DNA of 37,059 bases, taken from Verrucomicrobiota bacterium. Its GTDB lineage: Bacteria; Verrucomicrobiota; Verrucomicrobiia; Verrucomicrobiales; Akkermansiaceae. Each line of letters starts with the position of its first letter. Position 1 is the first letter of the stretch. The notes under the pieces are model-generated. The model ran no database searches, had not been told where the DNA came from, and worked only from the letters and a program-made list of their open reading frames with translations. The stretch covers positions 1 through 37,059 of the forward strand of contig JAURPJ010000035.1 in NCBI GenBank assembly GCA_030835305.1. Direction: 5' to 3'. Both the position numbers and the translations under genes were made by a program. Shown here one piece after another: positions 7,896-17,402 of the stretch.

Positions 7896-9461
7896 ATGCA
7901 GATCCACCACTTCATCTTCTTTTTCCTCATTCAAAGTTTGTGCTCACTATTCGGAGCTCAAAGTTCACCAAACATCCTTGTCATCCTCGCCGATGACCTC
8001 GGCTACTCCGACCTTGGGTGTTACGGATCCGAAATCAAAACCCCAAACCTCGACTCGCTCGCGGAAAACGGCCTTCGCTTCACCAATTTTTACAACACTG
8101 CCCGCTGCTGGCCTACCCGCGCCTCCCTGCTCACCGGTTACTACCCCCAACAAATCCGGCGGGACACCCTCAAACAAAAGAGCGGCGGCATGCGCGGCAA
8201 ACGCCCGGACTGGGCACCCCTCGCACCCGCACTTCTGAAGCCCGCAGGCTACCGTTCGTATCACATTGGCAAATGGCACATCGACGGCACCCCCATCGCC
8301 TCCGGATTCGACCGATCCTACTATCTCAAGGATCAAAGCCGTTTTTTCAGCCCAACCACCCACTACCTCGACGACAAAAAGCTCCCTCCCGTCGAACGTG
8401 GCACCGACTTTTATGGCACCATCGAAGTCGCCAACCGCACCATAGAGTTTCTAGAGGAACACGAAGCAAAACACAATGACTCCCCTTTCTTCACCTACCT
8501 CGCCTTCGCCGCTCCACACTTCCCGCTCCATGCGCTCCCGGAAGACATCGCCAAGTACGATAAAACCTACACTTCAGGGTGGACCACCATCCGGGAAACT
8601 CGTCACCAGCGGATGACCAAGCTCGGCTTCCCAAAAGTCGAACTTTCACCTGTCCTTCCGAGTCTCGGCCCACCCTACCACTTCCCCGACCAACTCAAAA
8701 TTCTCGGCCCCGACGAAGTGAACCGTCCTCTCCCCTGGGAAAAGCTCACCAACGAACAAAAGACACTTCAGATTAAAAAAATGGCCATTCACGCTGCCAT
8801 GATCGATCGCATGGATCACGAAATCGGCCGGATTATTGCCCACCTTAAGAAGGTAGACCGCTTCAAAAACACACTCATTCTTTTCCTTTCCGATAACGGC
8901 GCCAGCGCCGAAATCATGGTTCGTGGCGATGGACACGATCCTTCCGCCCCCCTTGGATCGGCGGCGACCTACCCCTGTCTGGGCCCGGGTTGGTCCACCA
9001 CCGCCAATACTCCTTTTAAAAAACATAAAACGTGGACTCACGAAGGAGGAATTTCCACTCCGTTGATCGCTCACTGGCCAAAAGGACTTGCCGCCAGAAA
9101 CAAGTTCCGCCACACCCCGGCCCACGTCATTGACCTCTTCCCCACATTTCTGGACCTCGCCAATATCACTCCCGACTCTCCCCTTGTTTCCAGCTCCGGC
9201 AAAAGTCTCCTCCCCGTCTTCACAGGGGAGCAGAAGACTCTCCACCAAGACCTCTGGTGGTCCCACGAAGGCCACAACGCCATCTTGAAGGATGGCTGGA
9301 AAGCCGTCTCCTCGTTCAAAGAACCCTGGGAGCTTTACCATCTTGCCAAAGACCGCAGCGAAACTCAAAATCTCGCAAAAGCGCACCCCGAAAAACTAAA
9401 AGCCCTCGTAGCTCTCTGGAACAAACGTGCAGACCAATTTATCGAGGACTCAAAAAAATAA
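7896..9461 (+). CDS. Secreted arylsulfatase (S1 family)
   Basis: This 521-residue sulfatase is distinct from the first: signal peptide at about 1-20, metal site D33-D34 in LADDLGYSD, formylglycine motif C71-W-P-T-R75, a GKWH motif, an SDNGAS motif and an HEGG-x-STP block typical of arylsulfatase A-like enzymes. A much longer frame is open upstream from 7692, but that part overlaps the preceding gene and is not protein-like; ATG 7896 gives a clean signal peptide. It opens a block of exported proteins (sulfatase, DUF1080, two propellers), suggesting a shared role in breaking down a sulfated polymer. The substrate is unknown. Confidence 0.92.
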   Translation: MQIHHFIFFFLIQSLCSLFGAQSSPNILVILADDLGYSDLGCYGSEIKTPNLDSLAENGLRFTNFYNTARCWPTRASLLTGYYPQQIRRDTLKQKSGGMRGKRPDWAPLAPALLKPAGYRSYHIGKWHIDGTPIASGFDRSYYLKDQSRFFSPTTHYLDDKKLPPVERGTDFYGTIEVANRTIEFLEEHEAKHNDSPFFTYLAFAAPHFPLHALPEDIAKYDKTYTSGWTTIRETRHQRMTKLGFPKVELSPVLPSLGPPYHFPDQLKILGPDEVNRPLPWEKLTNEQKTLQIKKMAIHAAMIDRMDHEIGRIIAHLKKVDRFKNTLILFLSDNGASAEIMVRGDGHDPSAPLGSAATYPCLGPGWSTTANTPFKKHKTWTHEGGISTPLIAHWPKGLAARNKFRHTPAHVIDLFPTFLDLANITPDSPLVSSSGKSLLPVFTGEQKTLHQDLWWSHEGHNAILKDGWKAVSSFKEPWELYHLAKDRSETQNLAKAHPEKLKALVALWNKRADQFIEDSKK

Positions 9462-9501
9462 GAGCCTTTCCAAAGCCCGCTTCGAATCATTAGCTTCGTA
9501 A

Positions 9502-10236
9502 ATGTTTTTTAAGAAAGTCCTCTCGACGGCTCTGCTGTTTTCGACCCTTACAGCGCAGGAGAAGCCCAACGTTCCCACAGCTGAATTTGGATTCATCAAC
9601 CTTTTCAACGGCAAAGACCTCACGAACTGGGTCGACGTCAACACCTCGCCCGAAACCTGGTCAGTCAAAGACGGCCTTCTCGTATGCTCCGGCAAACCCA
9701 TCGGGGTGATGCGATCAGAAAAACAATATGAGAATTTCATCCTGGTCATCGAATGGCGGCATATGAAGGCCGGCGGCAACTCCGGAGTTTTCCTCTGGAG
9801 TGATGCCAAACCCAGCGGAAATCGGCTCCCGAAGGGAATGGAAGTACAGATGCTTGAACTCGAGTGGCCCAACATTCACAAGAGACGTGATGGCTCGCCA
9901 AACCACCCTGGCTACGTCAGCGGTGAACTCTTCGGTGCAGGGGGCATGAAAGCCGTCCCTGAAAACCCCCGTGGATCGCGATCCATGTCCTTCGAAATGC
10001 GGTGCAAAGGCAAGGGCGAGTGGAATCAATATGTCATCGTCGCAGTCGATGGCGCCGTCAAACTCTCCATCAACGGAAAATTCGTTAACGGTATCCGGGA
10101 GGCCGACCTTCGCAAAGGGTATCTTTGTCTCGAAGCGGAAGGTTCCGAGATACATTTTCGAAAGATCCAAATTATGGAGCTTCCTGCAGGCCGCGCCGCA
10201 GACCTCGGCATGACGCTCGATCAACAAAACAAATAA
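9502..10236 (+). CDS. DUF1080 (3-keto-disaccharide hydrolase-like) secreted protein
   Basis: The 244-residue product has a signal peptide (about 1-18) followed by one DUF1080 domain with the family opening [13 protein letters not shown], then a jelly-roll with [18 protein letters not shown] and a C-terminal [11 protein letters not shown] strand. DUF1080 proteins are concanavalin-like folds abundant in the PVC group, and some act on 3-keto-glycosides. Its place 40 bases after a sulfatase fits glycan breakdown. Enzyme activity for this member is inferred from the family only. Confidence 0.9.
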   Translation: MFFKKVLSTALLFSTLTAQEKPNVPTAEFGFINLFNGKDLTNWVDVNTSPETWSVKDGLLVCSGKPIGVMRSEKQYENFILVIEWRHMKAGGNSGVFLWSDAKPSGNRLPKGMEVQMLELEWPNIHKRRDGSPNHPGYVSGELFGAGGMKAVPENPRGSRSMSFEMRCKGKGEWNQYVIVAVDGAVKLSINGKFVNGIREADLRKGYLCLEAEGSEIHFRKIQIMELPAGRAADLGMTLDQQNK

Positions 10237-10248
10237 CTTTCTCCATCG

Positions 10249-12972
10249 ATGAAATCCTGGCTGCTTCTCCTAACCCTTTCCCAACTGGCGCATGCCGGGA
10301 TCATTGGTTCCTGGTCGCTTAACAAAGAATTCTTTAACAACCAAAAACTCCAACCGGAAGGAGAGGCGCAGGAAGCCCCGGAGTTCGACACCGAAGACAA
10401 CCTTATATTCGACTCGAAGCAGCATGTCCTCCTTCCTGAGGAATCTGCCAAGAAACTCGCACTTCAGAAATTTGCCATCGAAGCACGCGTCCGAATCGAC
10501 CAACCCCAAAAATGGGGATCCATCCTGAGCTATAGTCAAGACAATGGCAGCTACGAGCGTGGCTGGCTGCTCGGATTCAATGACTCGCACTTCTCCTTCC
10601 GGCTCTCCACCGGCGGAAGACTTCTCGAAGTTGCAGCTCCCGAACCCTTCGAACCCGGCGAGTGGAATCACCTCTACGCAAGCTATGATGGCAAAGTCAT
10701 GCGACTTCATTTGAATGGCCTTCTCGTGGGCTCGCGAACAGTCGCCGGACCCGTCGTGCTACCCGACATCCCCACCCCCTTTGTCATCGGCGCCTACAAG
10801 GACGCAGACGAATTCTATCCCATCAACGGGCGCATCGAATGGCTCAAATTTCACGACTCCCTGCCCACCCCTAAAGAACTCGCGAGCATCGCCAAAGAAT
10901 CCGCCGCCGTGCCCTTTTCAGTTCGCCCTGCAGTTCGCTTTCTTTCTCCGGGCCGTGCCCTCCTTTTTTGGGAAGCGAGCCACCCCGGCAAAGCGGTCGT
11001 CGGATATGGGACCAGCCGTAAGCTTGGCAGTATCATCGAGTCAGATTCACGCGACCTTCGCCATGAAGTTGTTCTCGAAAACCTAAAGCCTCACACCCGC
11101 TACTCCTACCGGATTAGCTCCACCACCGAAAACGGCCAGAAATTCAGCCCCCTGTATGAATTCGACACCAGCATGAACTACATGCCGGCGCCCACTCCCG
11201 ACACCAGCCACCCACTCGCAGCGGACTATCTTCAAGACCTCGCCGATCAACCCGGCTTCGCTGTCGTGGTGGGCTTATCCGACGGTTCGCTGGCCACGGC
11301 CATCGCGTCCCAGAGCCAACTCAATGTCACCGCTTTCGATGACGACCTTGAAAAGGTCAACTCGCTCAGAAAAGAACTCACTGATCAAGGCCTTCACGGA
11401 TCCCGCATCACACTGCTCCACCTTCCAAATCTCACAAACATCCCCCTTACTTCCTGCGTCGGCAACCTGGTCTTCACCGAACGCGAAGCCTTACCGTGCC
11501 CCGGCGCAGAACTCACGCGCCTGACCCGCCCCGGAGGTCGTATCGCGTTTCCCGATGGCACCTTGACAACCCGACCTCCCCTTCCTGGATCCGGCGAATG
11601 GACCCATCAATACGGACCGCCTTCCAACACTGCTTATTCCGGCGAGCGCCTCGGGGGGAGTCAGGCAACCGAAGATCTCGAACTCCAATGGATCGGGCGA
11701 CCCGGAGCTGATTTTGGCATCGACCGCCAACCCCGTATGTCCGCTCCACTGGCCACAAACGGTCGACTCTTCCACCAAGGCCTCGATCGACTCATGGCAG
11801 TGGATGCCTTCAATGGACAGATCTTATGGGGCATGGAAATTCCTGATCTCCGCCGGGTGAACATCCCCCACGATTGCGCCAACTGGTGTGCCGACAACGA
11901 TCACCTCTACGTTGTGGTCAAAGACCTTCTTTGGGTGCTTGATGGAAGCAGCGGCAAGAGAATCATAACCTTGAAACTGACCGCAAACCATCTCGAAACC
12001 CACGACTGGGGATACATCGCGCAAGAGAACGAAATCGTGATCGGCTCCTCGGTCCGGCTTGGAGCAGAGTTTAAAAAATACTTCGGTGATGCCTGGTATG
12101 ACAAGGTTGGCCGGGATTCCGACACCGCAAATGTCCTCAGTGACAATATCTTCGCTTACACCAAGTCCGACTGGAAGGGCGCCTGGTCTTACAGCCGAGG
12201 CCTCATCATCAACCCCACCATTTCACTTTCCAACGAACAGCTTTGTTTCCTCGAATGCCGTAGTCCCGACCTTAAAAAAGAGAGCTCGGGTCGAGAGGCC
12301 ACCCGCAGCCTTTGGAAAGACATCCACGCGGTTTGCCTTGACGCGACCACCGGAAAAGTCATTTGGGAAAAGCCCTTCCCTTCAACCCTGCTCCGCACCG
12401 AGACCAAAGGATTCATTCAGGTTTCCTATGGCGCCATGACCAGCGAGGGATTTCTTGTCACCCTTTCGGAGGGCGATACCAATGAGGCCGGCAAGCAGAC
12501 GGGAAAAGGCATATTCAGCTATCACTACTTTGATCTTAAAAATGGAGCTCTGCGATTCCAATCCCAAACCCCGTGGCGCACCAATCACCACGGCTCACAC
12601 ATCTCCCACCCCGTTGTTTACGAAGACCGGGTCTACACCGACCCCACCGGGATCTCCCTCCCCAACGGCAAGCTCCTCGACCACAAATTTGGGCCCCGGG
12701 AAGGGTGCTCGGCCGTCGTCGGAACCAGCTACGGGCTCCTTCTTCGGGGAATCGATCGCTGCCTCACCTTTTGGTCAATTGACCAAAAAAAAACCACCCA
12801 CTGGCCGAGACTCCGCCCCTCCTGCTGGCTCAGCTTCCTTCCCGCCCAGGGACTATTCCTCGCCCCGGAGGGTGGAGGGGGGTGCTCCTGCGGTGGTTGG
12901 ATGGAAACCTCCCTCGCCTTTATTCCCAGGAACAATTCGGGGATTCCCGAAACGACCCCGTCCAAGAAGTAG
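10249..12972 (+). CDS. Exported multidomain protein: LamG, FN3-like, methyltransferase-like, PQQ propeller (907 aa)
   Basis: A signal peptide (about 1-16, ending AHA) leads into a LamG/concanavalin-like domain (about 60-215; GEWNHLYASYDG and LHLNGLLVGS). Next come an FN3 or phosphatase-N-like domain (about 222-307; NLKPHTRYSYRISS), a Rossmann-like stretch resembling SAM methyltransferases (about 325-445; VVVGLSDGSLATAIA, then TRPGGRIAF), and a PQQ-type beta-propeller (about 455-905; DAFNGQILWG, DATTGKVIWEKP). It ends with a cysteine-bearing segment (C879, C881, GGWMETSLAF). Similar large PQQ proteins are common in PVC bacteria, but their function is unknown. The methyltransferase-like part is probably structural, because SAM is not expected outside the cytoplasm. 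It starts 12 bases after the DUF1080 gene, suggesting an operon. Confidence 0.8.
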   Translation: MKSWLLLLTLSQLAHAGIIGSWSLNKEFFNNQKLQPEGEAQEAPEFDTEDNLIFDSKQHVLLPEESAKKLALQKFAIEARVRIDQPQKWGSILSYSQDNGSYERGWLLGFNDSHFSFRLSTGGRLLEVAAPEPFEPGEWNHLYASYDGKVMRLHLNGLLVGSRTVAGPVVLPDIPTPFVIGAYKDADEFYPINGRIEWLKFHDSLPTPKELASIAKESAAVPFSVRPAVRFLSPGRALLFWEASHPGKAVVGYGTSRKLGSIIESDSRDLRHEVVLENLKPHTRYSYRISSTTENGQKFSPLYEFDTSMNYMPAPTPDTSHPLAADYLQDLADQPGFAVVVGLSDGSLATAIASQSQLNVTAFDDDLEKVNSLRKELTDQGLHGSRITLLHLPNLTNIPLTSCVGNLVFTEREALPCPGAELTRLTRPGGRIAFPDGTLTTRPPLPGSGEWTHQYGPPSNTAYSGERLGGSQATEDLELQWIGRPGADFGIDRQPRMSAPLATNGRLFHQGLDRLMAVDAFNGQILWGMEIPDLRRVNIPHDCANWCADNDHLYVVVKDLLWVLDGSSGKRIITLKLTANHLETHDWGYIAQENEIVIGSSVRLGAEFKKYFGDAWYDKVGRDSDTANVLSDNIFAYTKSDWKGAWSYSRGLIINPTISLSNEQLCFLECRSPDLKKESSGREATRSLWKDIHAVCLDATTGKVIWEKPFPSTLLRTETKGFIQVSYGAMTSEGFLVTLSEGDTNEAGKQTGKGIFSYHYFDLKNGALRFQSQTPWRTNHHGSHISHPVVYEDRVYTDPTGISLPNGKLLDHKFGPREGCSAVVGTSYGLLLRGIDRCLTFWSIDQKKTTHWPRLRPSCWLSFLPAQGLFLAPEGGGGCSCGGWMETSLAFIPRNNSGIPETTPSKK

Positions 12973-13037
12973 CTACCCTCTTTGCATAACAATTGACCGG
13001 GCCCCATCCTCCGAGTCTCAAGCCAAATCGTATCCCA

Positions 13038-14381
13038 ATGCGCCACCCAGCTCTCCTACTTCTCATACTTGGCACATTTTGCGCTGCCGATATCTGGCCC
13101 ACTTATCGGCATGACAATCGACGCAGTGGAGTTTCTTCCGTCCCATTGAAACTCCCCCTCACCGAAGCCTGGATGCACGACGGAGGACCTCCCCAGCAAG
13201 CTTGGACCGGACCAGCGAAGTGGGACGCCTTCTCCGGTAATGAAGGCCTCCAGTCGATGCGTAATTTCGACCCATGTTATTTCACCACCGCCGCCCATGA
13301 CCTCATTTACTACGGATCTTCATCCGACAATGCCGTTCATTGCCTCAAAGCCTCCACGGGGGAAGAACAATGGCATTACTTCGCCAATTCGTCCGTCCGC
13401 TTCCCGCCCACCATCGTCGACGAAATCGCTTGGTTTGGCTCGGACGATGGATTTGTTTACTGCACCAATGCCCTAACCGGAAAACCACTCTGGAAGAAGC
13501 AAGCCGCCCCATCCGACCGGCTCATTCCCAGTAATGGCAAACTCATCTCTCCCTGGCCCGTCAGAACCGGGATCACCATTGAAGACGGTCGCGCTTTTTT
13601 CGCGGCCTCACTCCTGCCATGGAAGACCTCTTACCTCTGGTGCATCGATGCAAAAACAGCGGATCAAAAATACCTGACCGAACACCAAGGGGTCACTCTC
13701 CAGGGTGCCATGCTCGCAGGCAACGAACGCCTCTATATTCCACAGGGCCGGGCGGCGCCCATCACCCTGAACCAGAAGGACGGCAAAAAGACAGGAACCA
13801 TCGGACAAGCCGGAGGCGTTTTCTGCCTTCTCACGGAAGACGATCAACTGATCGCGGGGCCGCCCAATCAGAAGCAAAGAGATCAGCAACTCCGACTTGC
13901 CGATCCCGATTCTGGCAAAAGTCTCACGACTTTCAACAACACCACCCGGGTGGTCGTGAACCAAGGGAAAGCCTATCTGCATTCCGTCGACAAACTTCAG
14001 TGCCTCGATCTCACGCGCAAGCGGCAGCTCGAAAATCAACTCGCCTCCCAGAGCACCGCTCTCAAAAAACTTGACCCGAAAATCGAAACAAATCTCCCGA
14101 AAATTGAAGCCCTCAAAAAAGAGATCTCCTCGATTCAAGCTCAAGTTAAAGCCTGCCTCATCTGGAGCATTGAGCACCCCGCGCCCTTTGAACTTGTCGT
14201 CGCCGGAGACCAACTCATTGTCGGCCTCGATAACCGGGTCACCATCCTGGACACCAAATCCGGCAAGTCCCTTTGGGAGCACAAGGTTTCGGGAAAGGCA
14301 TACGGGCTCACCCCAGCCGAGGGCCGCCTCGTTGTCTCCACTGATCTCGGCCACATCCACACTTTTCATTCGAAACCGTGA
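13038..14381 (+). CDS. Exported PQQ-like beta-propeller protein with coiled-coil insert
   Basis: ATG 13038 gives a signal peptide (about 1-17, ending FCAA) and then WPTYRHDNRRSG, the usual opening of PVC PQQ-propeller proteins. Propeller blades are seen as CLKASTGEEQWHY, CTNALTGKPLWKK and DTKSGKSLWEHK. A Lys/Glu-rich helical stretch (about residues 333-375, around KKLDPKIETNLPKIEALKK) interrupts the propeller and is probably a coiled coil. A longer frame from 12993 has an unsuitable N-terminus. Its TGA overlaps the GTG start of the next gene. It probably binds or scaffolds another envelope protein; no catalytic site is seen. Confidence 0.85.
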   Translation: MRHPALLLLILGTFCAADIWPTYRHDNRRSGVSSVPLKLPLTEAWMHDGGPPQQAWTGPAKWDAFSGNEGLQSMRNFDPCYFTTAAHDLIYYGSSSDNAVHCLKASTGEEQWHYFANSSVRFPPTIVDEIAWFGSDDGFVYCTNALTGKPLWKKQAAPSDRLIPSNGKLISPWPVRTGITIEDGRAFFAASLLPWKTSYLWCIDAKTADQKYLTEHQGVTLQGAMLAGNERLYIPQGRAAPITLNQKDGKKTGTIGQAGGVFCLLTEDDQLIAGPPNQKQRDQQLRLADPDSGKSLTTFNNTTRVVVNQGKAYLHSVDKLQCLDLTRKRQLENQLASQSTALKKLDPKIETNLPKIEALKKEISSIQAQVKACLIWSIEHPAPFELVVAGDQLIVGLDNRVTILDTKSGKSLWEHKVSGKAYGLTPAEGRLVVSTDLGHIHTFHSKP

Positions 14382-15439
14382 AGCATCTTCTGATCTTTCT
14401 TTGGGTAACCGCTTCGTCCCTCGCTTGTCAGGTCCCGGTCTTTCGCTACGCTCTCGAGCGGTGGCAAGCCGACCCCTTCCGGCTTCAGCTCATTCATCAA
14501 GGTGAAGCGCCATCGGAGTTGTCGGTCGAGCCAAAGAATCTCAACCTCGAGTTCGAATCACTCGACATGGACAAGCTCACCCCGAAGGAGCGCTTCGCCG
14601 TTGTGGGACTCGAGAAACTTACCGTGTATCCCGCATATCTTCTCCACCCTCCGGAAAGCTGGGAAAACAACGAACCTCTCGTCTTCCCGGGCACCAAATC
14701 AGCGCTCGATGGCATCCTTGATTCTCCTCTCCGCCAGCGCATCAAAAACGATCTCCTAGAAGGACAATCCACGGTCTGGGTTTTCGTCGAAGGCTCTGAT
14801 AAAGCCGCCAACGAAGCCGCCTTCAACCTCCTAGACAGCACCCTCAAGAAAGCCAACCAAGCAATTCAAATTCCCGAAGGAGTCATTCAGGCCGATCAAG
14901 TCGGAAAGGTGGGTGAAGACATCAATCTCGACGACGTCCTCCGCTCATCCATTCCGCTCAAGATTTCGTTCAAGATCGAACGAATCAATCACAACGATCC
15001 CGCCGAACAAACCTTCCTCCGCATCCTCACCGCCAACCGCTACTCTCCCCCCGAAGAACCACTTGTCGTTCCCGTCTTTGGTCGGGGCCGCACCCCCGGC
15101 CCACTCCTCGGAAGCACCATCACAACAGAAACCATCATAACCGCCTGCGAATACCTCTGCGGCGCCTGCTCATGTCAGGTCAAAAGTGGCAATCCCGGTT
15201 ATGACCTCCTCTTTCAGGCCAACTGGCAGGAGAAACTCCAATCCGGCCTCGTCGTCGTCGACAAATCACTCCCCACGCTCCTTCCCTCTCTCAACGACGG
15301 ACCGCCAACTGAACCGGAGTCACCACCGGAAAAAACCGCCCTCAATTCCTACCGTTTCAACCTCCCTTTACCCTTGGTAATCGCCATCCCCCTGATCCTC
15401 ATTCTGGGCACGATTTTCATCCTCAAAAAATCCAAATAA
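14378..15439 (+). CDS. Cys-rich envelope protein with C-terminal membrane anchor, unknown family
   Basis: The GTG start overlaps the previous stop (GTGA). After a signal peptide (about 1-16) the mature part begins C17-Q-V-P-V-F-R-Y-A-L-E-R-W, a striking motif I associate with uncharacterised PVC proteins. A Cys cluster C257-x3-C261-x2-C264-x-C266 lies in CEYLCGACSCQVK. A single hydrophobic segment (about 328-348) and a KKSK tail anchor the C-terminus with most of the protein outside the cytoplasm. The cluster suggests metal binding or thiol chemistry, but this is inference. It sits between a PQQ propeller and an FtsX-like permease and is probably a partner of that exporter. Confidence 0.75.
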   Translation: MKHLLIFLWVTASSLACQVPVFRYALERWQADPFRLQLIHQGEAPSELSVEPKNLNLEFESLDMDKLTPKERFAVVGLEKLTVYPAYLLHPPESWENNEPLVFPGTKSALDGILDSPLRQRIKNDLLEGQSTVWVFVEGSDKAANEAAFNLLDSTLKKANQAIQIPEGVIQADQVGKVGEDINLDDVLRSSIPLKISFKIERINHNDPAEQTFLRILTANRYSPPEEPLVVPVFGRGRTPGPLLGSTITTETIITACEYLCGACSCQVKSGNPGYDLLFQANWQEKLQSGLVVVDKSLPTLLPSLNDGPPTEPESPPEKTALNSYRFNLPLPLVIAIPLILILGTIFILKKSK

Positions 15440-15496
15440 CTCCCTCCGCGCCTTGGCGTGAGCCCTCCAAACAAGCATCCCGTTTCATCTCCCGTC

Positions 15497-16708
15497 ATGC
15501 TTCTTCAAGAAATCAAACACCGAAAGTTCAACTTCATCATCGCGACCCTCGCCGCAACCGCTGCCATTTGTATCTGGCTCGCCGCCCGGGAGAGCATGAC
15601 CGACTTTGACCGGACCACCGAAGCCCAGCTCGAAAAGCTTCAGACAGAGACCAAAGCCGAGATGACACAACTCGAGAACGACATCCGCAAGACCATGAAG
15701 GGCCTTGGCTTCAATGTCTTTCTCTTTCCCAAAGGGGAAGAGCTTTGGGAAATCAAAGAGCGGGGCTACGCCGAAACAACACTCCCGGAAGACTCCGTTC
15801 ACAAACTGGCTGAAAGTGGCATTGTTACCGTCAACCACCTCCTTCCCCAACTCTCAAAACGAATCCGCTGGAAGGAGCAAAACCGCTCCATCCTCCTCGT
15901 CGGAGTCGAGGGACAAGTCCCCATCGCCCACCGTTCCAAAAAGAAGCCCATCATGAATCCTCTCGCTCCCGGAACGATCAATCTGGGATACGACCTCCAC
16001 CAATCTCTCGGTCTCAAAAAAGGAGATCAAGTCAACCTCAACGGTCAAACCTACACCCTGACCCAAACCCACCCTCCCCGAAACTTTCGTGATGACAGCT
16101 CCGCCTGGATCCACCTCGACGAAGCCCAAGGAATCTTCGACCAACCCGGCCGGATTAATGCCATCCTTGCTCTGGGCTGCAACTGCGCCTCCATCGACCG
16201 GCTTGGCGAGATCCGCTCGGAGATTTCGAAGATCCTGCCCGATGTCCAGATCATTGAACTTGGCTCCTCCGCCATGGTGCGTGCCGAAGCCCGCAACAAA
16301 GCCGGTAACCGTGCCCGCAATGCCAAAGCCACCATTCTCGAAAGCCGCGAAGCCGCACGTGCCGAGCGAGCCCGCTTTTCATCCGTCCTCTCTCCACTCA
16401 TCGCCAGCGGTGCTTTCCTAGTCCTCGCCTACCTCGCCTTCGCCAACGTCCGCGAGCGCCTCCCCGAAATCGGCACCCTCCGCGCCATCGGCGTCAGCCA
16501 CCTCAAAATTGCCCTCACCCTTCTCGCCCGCGCTAGCCTGATCGGCCTTCTCGCCACCGCCCTCGCATTCTTTTGTTCCAAAGCACTCACTTTCCCCCTC
16601 CCCTCCATCGCTTGGATTCTCATTCCCCTTGTCAGCGCCGCAGCCGCATGGCTCCCCACCGTCTACGCCCTCACCCGGAGCCCGGTGTCAATTCTGAGAC
16701 ACGACTAA
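15497..16708 (+). CDS. FtsX/LolE-type ABC transporter permease
   Basis: The topology is that of MacB/FtsX permeases: one N-terminal span (about 12-31), a large external domain (about 35-305, with a coiled-coil stretch at 40-66), then three C-terminal spans with the family segment ANVRERLPEIGTLRAIGVS. I chose ATG 15497, giving 403 aa; the earlier in-frame GTG at 15458 adds an unlikely N-terminus. The external domain carries C228-N-C230. No ATPase gene follows; the matching LolD-like ATPase is on the other strand at 21243-21908. Such systems move lipoproteins or use mechanical force on envelope partners rather than importing solutes. Its substrate is unknown. Confidence 0.85.
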   Translation: MLLQEIKHRKFNFIIATLAATAAICIWLAARESMTDFDRTTEAQLEKLQTETKAEMTQLENDIRKTMKGLGFNVFLFPKGEELWEIKERGYAETTLPEDSVHKLAESGIVTVNHLLPQLSKRIRWKEQNRSILLVGVEGQVPIAHRSKKKPIMNPLAPGTINLGYDLHQSLGLKKGDQVNLNGQTYTLTQTHPPRNFRDDSSAWIHLDEAQGIFDQPGRINAILALGCNCASIDRLGEIRSEISKILPDVQIIELGSSAMVRAEARNKAGNRARNAKATILESREAARAERARFSSVLSPLIASGAFLVLAYLAFANVRERLPEIGTLRAIGVSHLKIALTLLARASLIGLLATALAFFCSKALTFPLPSIAWILIPLVSAAAAWLPTVYALTRSPVSILRHD

Positions 16709-16738
16709 TTCACCCATCCCAAGCACGCTCCCGTCATC

Positions 16739-17302
16739 ATGGGCAGAATCCATCTCCTAATCTAGGTTCTGATTCTCCCCATCCTCGGAAAGAAACAACG
16801 CCCCCTCGACCTTCCCTCTCTTTGCGAACAAGCAGATCGTTATGAGGTTCCAAAATCTCCTGGGAATTCAAAACTAGTTCTTTTCAACACCGGATAGGTA
16901 ACAGTGCAAAAAGGCTCTTGGTCGCCAATCTAAGACGCTGCTTTCTTCCTGAAGAAAAATGGTGACGGAACCGACTCGGTGATGGCAGGCTTTGCGAAAA
17001 TTCAGACGGATGTATATAATCACAACTACGCCCTGATCCTTCCATTTGACGGCAACGTAAAAGAACTTCTGCCCAATGAGTATGTATTGAGATGCGACAC
17101 CATGAATTGATTCGCCACCGCGATTCAGTGCGCGCGACGTGGCAACATCGAGACAGCCGGGACATTAGCAGGACAATATCTGCGCAAAAGACTTAAGGGC
17201 GGATTCAAGACCATTGAAAATGGACGCCGTTACGATAAGAATATTTCTCTACTTGTCGCTAGAATCATCTTTATATGTGTCTTCAAAAAAACGTGGACCT
17301 GA
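16739..17302 (+). pseudogene. Decayed reading frame with four in-frame stops, unknown family
   Basis: One frame from ATG 16739 to TGA 17300-17302 reads like protein for long stretches without any frameshift, but contains TAG 16763, TAG 16895, TAA 16931 and TGA 17108. The N-terminus looks like a hydrophobic signal (VLILPILG). The most convincing parts are codons from 16934 to 17107 (GFAKIQTDVYNHNYALILPF) and from 17111 onward (GQYLRKRLKGGFKTIENGRR). I do not recognise the family. The stops lie in a gap between converging transcripts, which fits a decayed gene. The N-terminal third is less certain, since random sequence could give it. Confidence 0.45.
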
Positions 17303-17402
17303 AACAGGCTCTCAAGTTCATGGAGACACTCCTACGCGAATTATCACCAATTAGCGTCCGACAACCGGCACTCTGCTTTTTCTAACAAGCCCCTCCGTCA
17401 CT

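Noticed and set aside
17108-17110. TGA as a selenocysteine codon in the decayed frame
   Set aside because: The same frame has TAG and TAA stops, and no selenocysteine element or gene is seen.
16884-17165. Minus-strand 93-codon frame rich in Arg, Ser and Cys
   Set aside because: It is opposite to the protein-like plus frame and has shadow-type composition.
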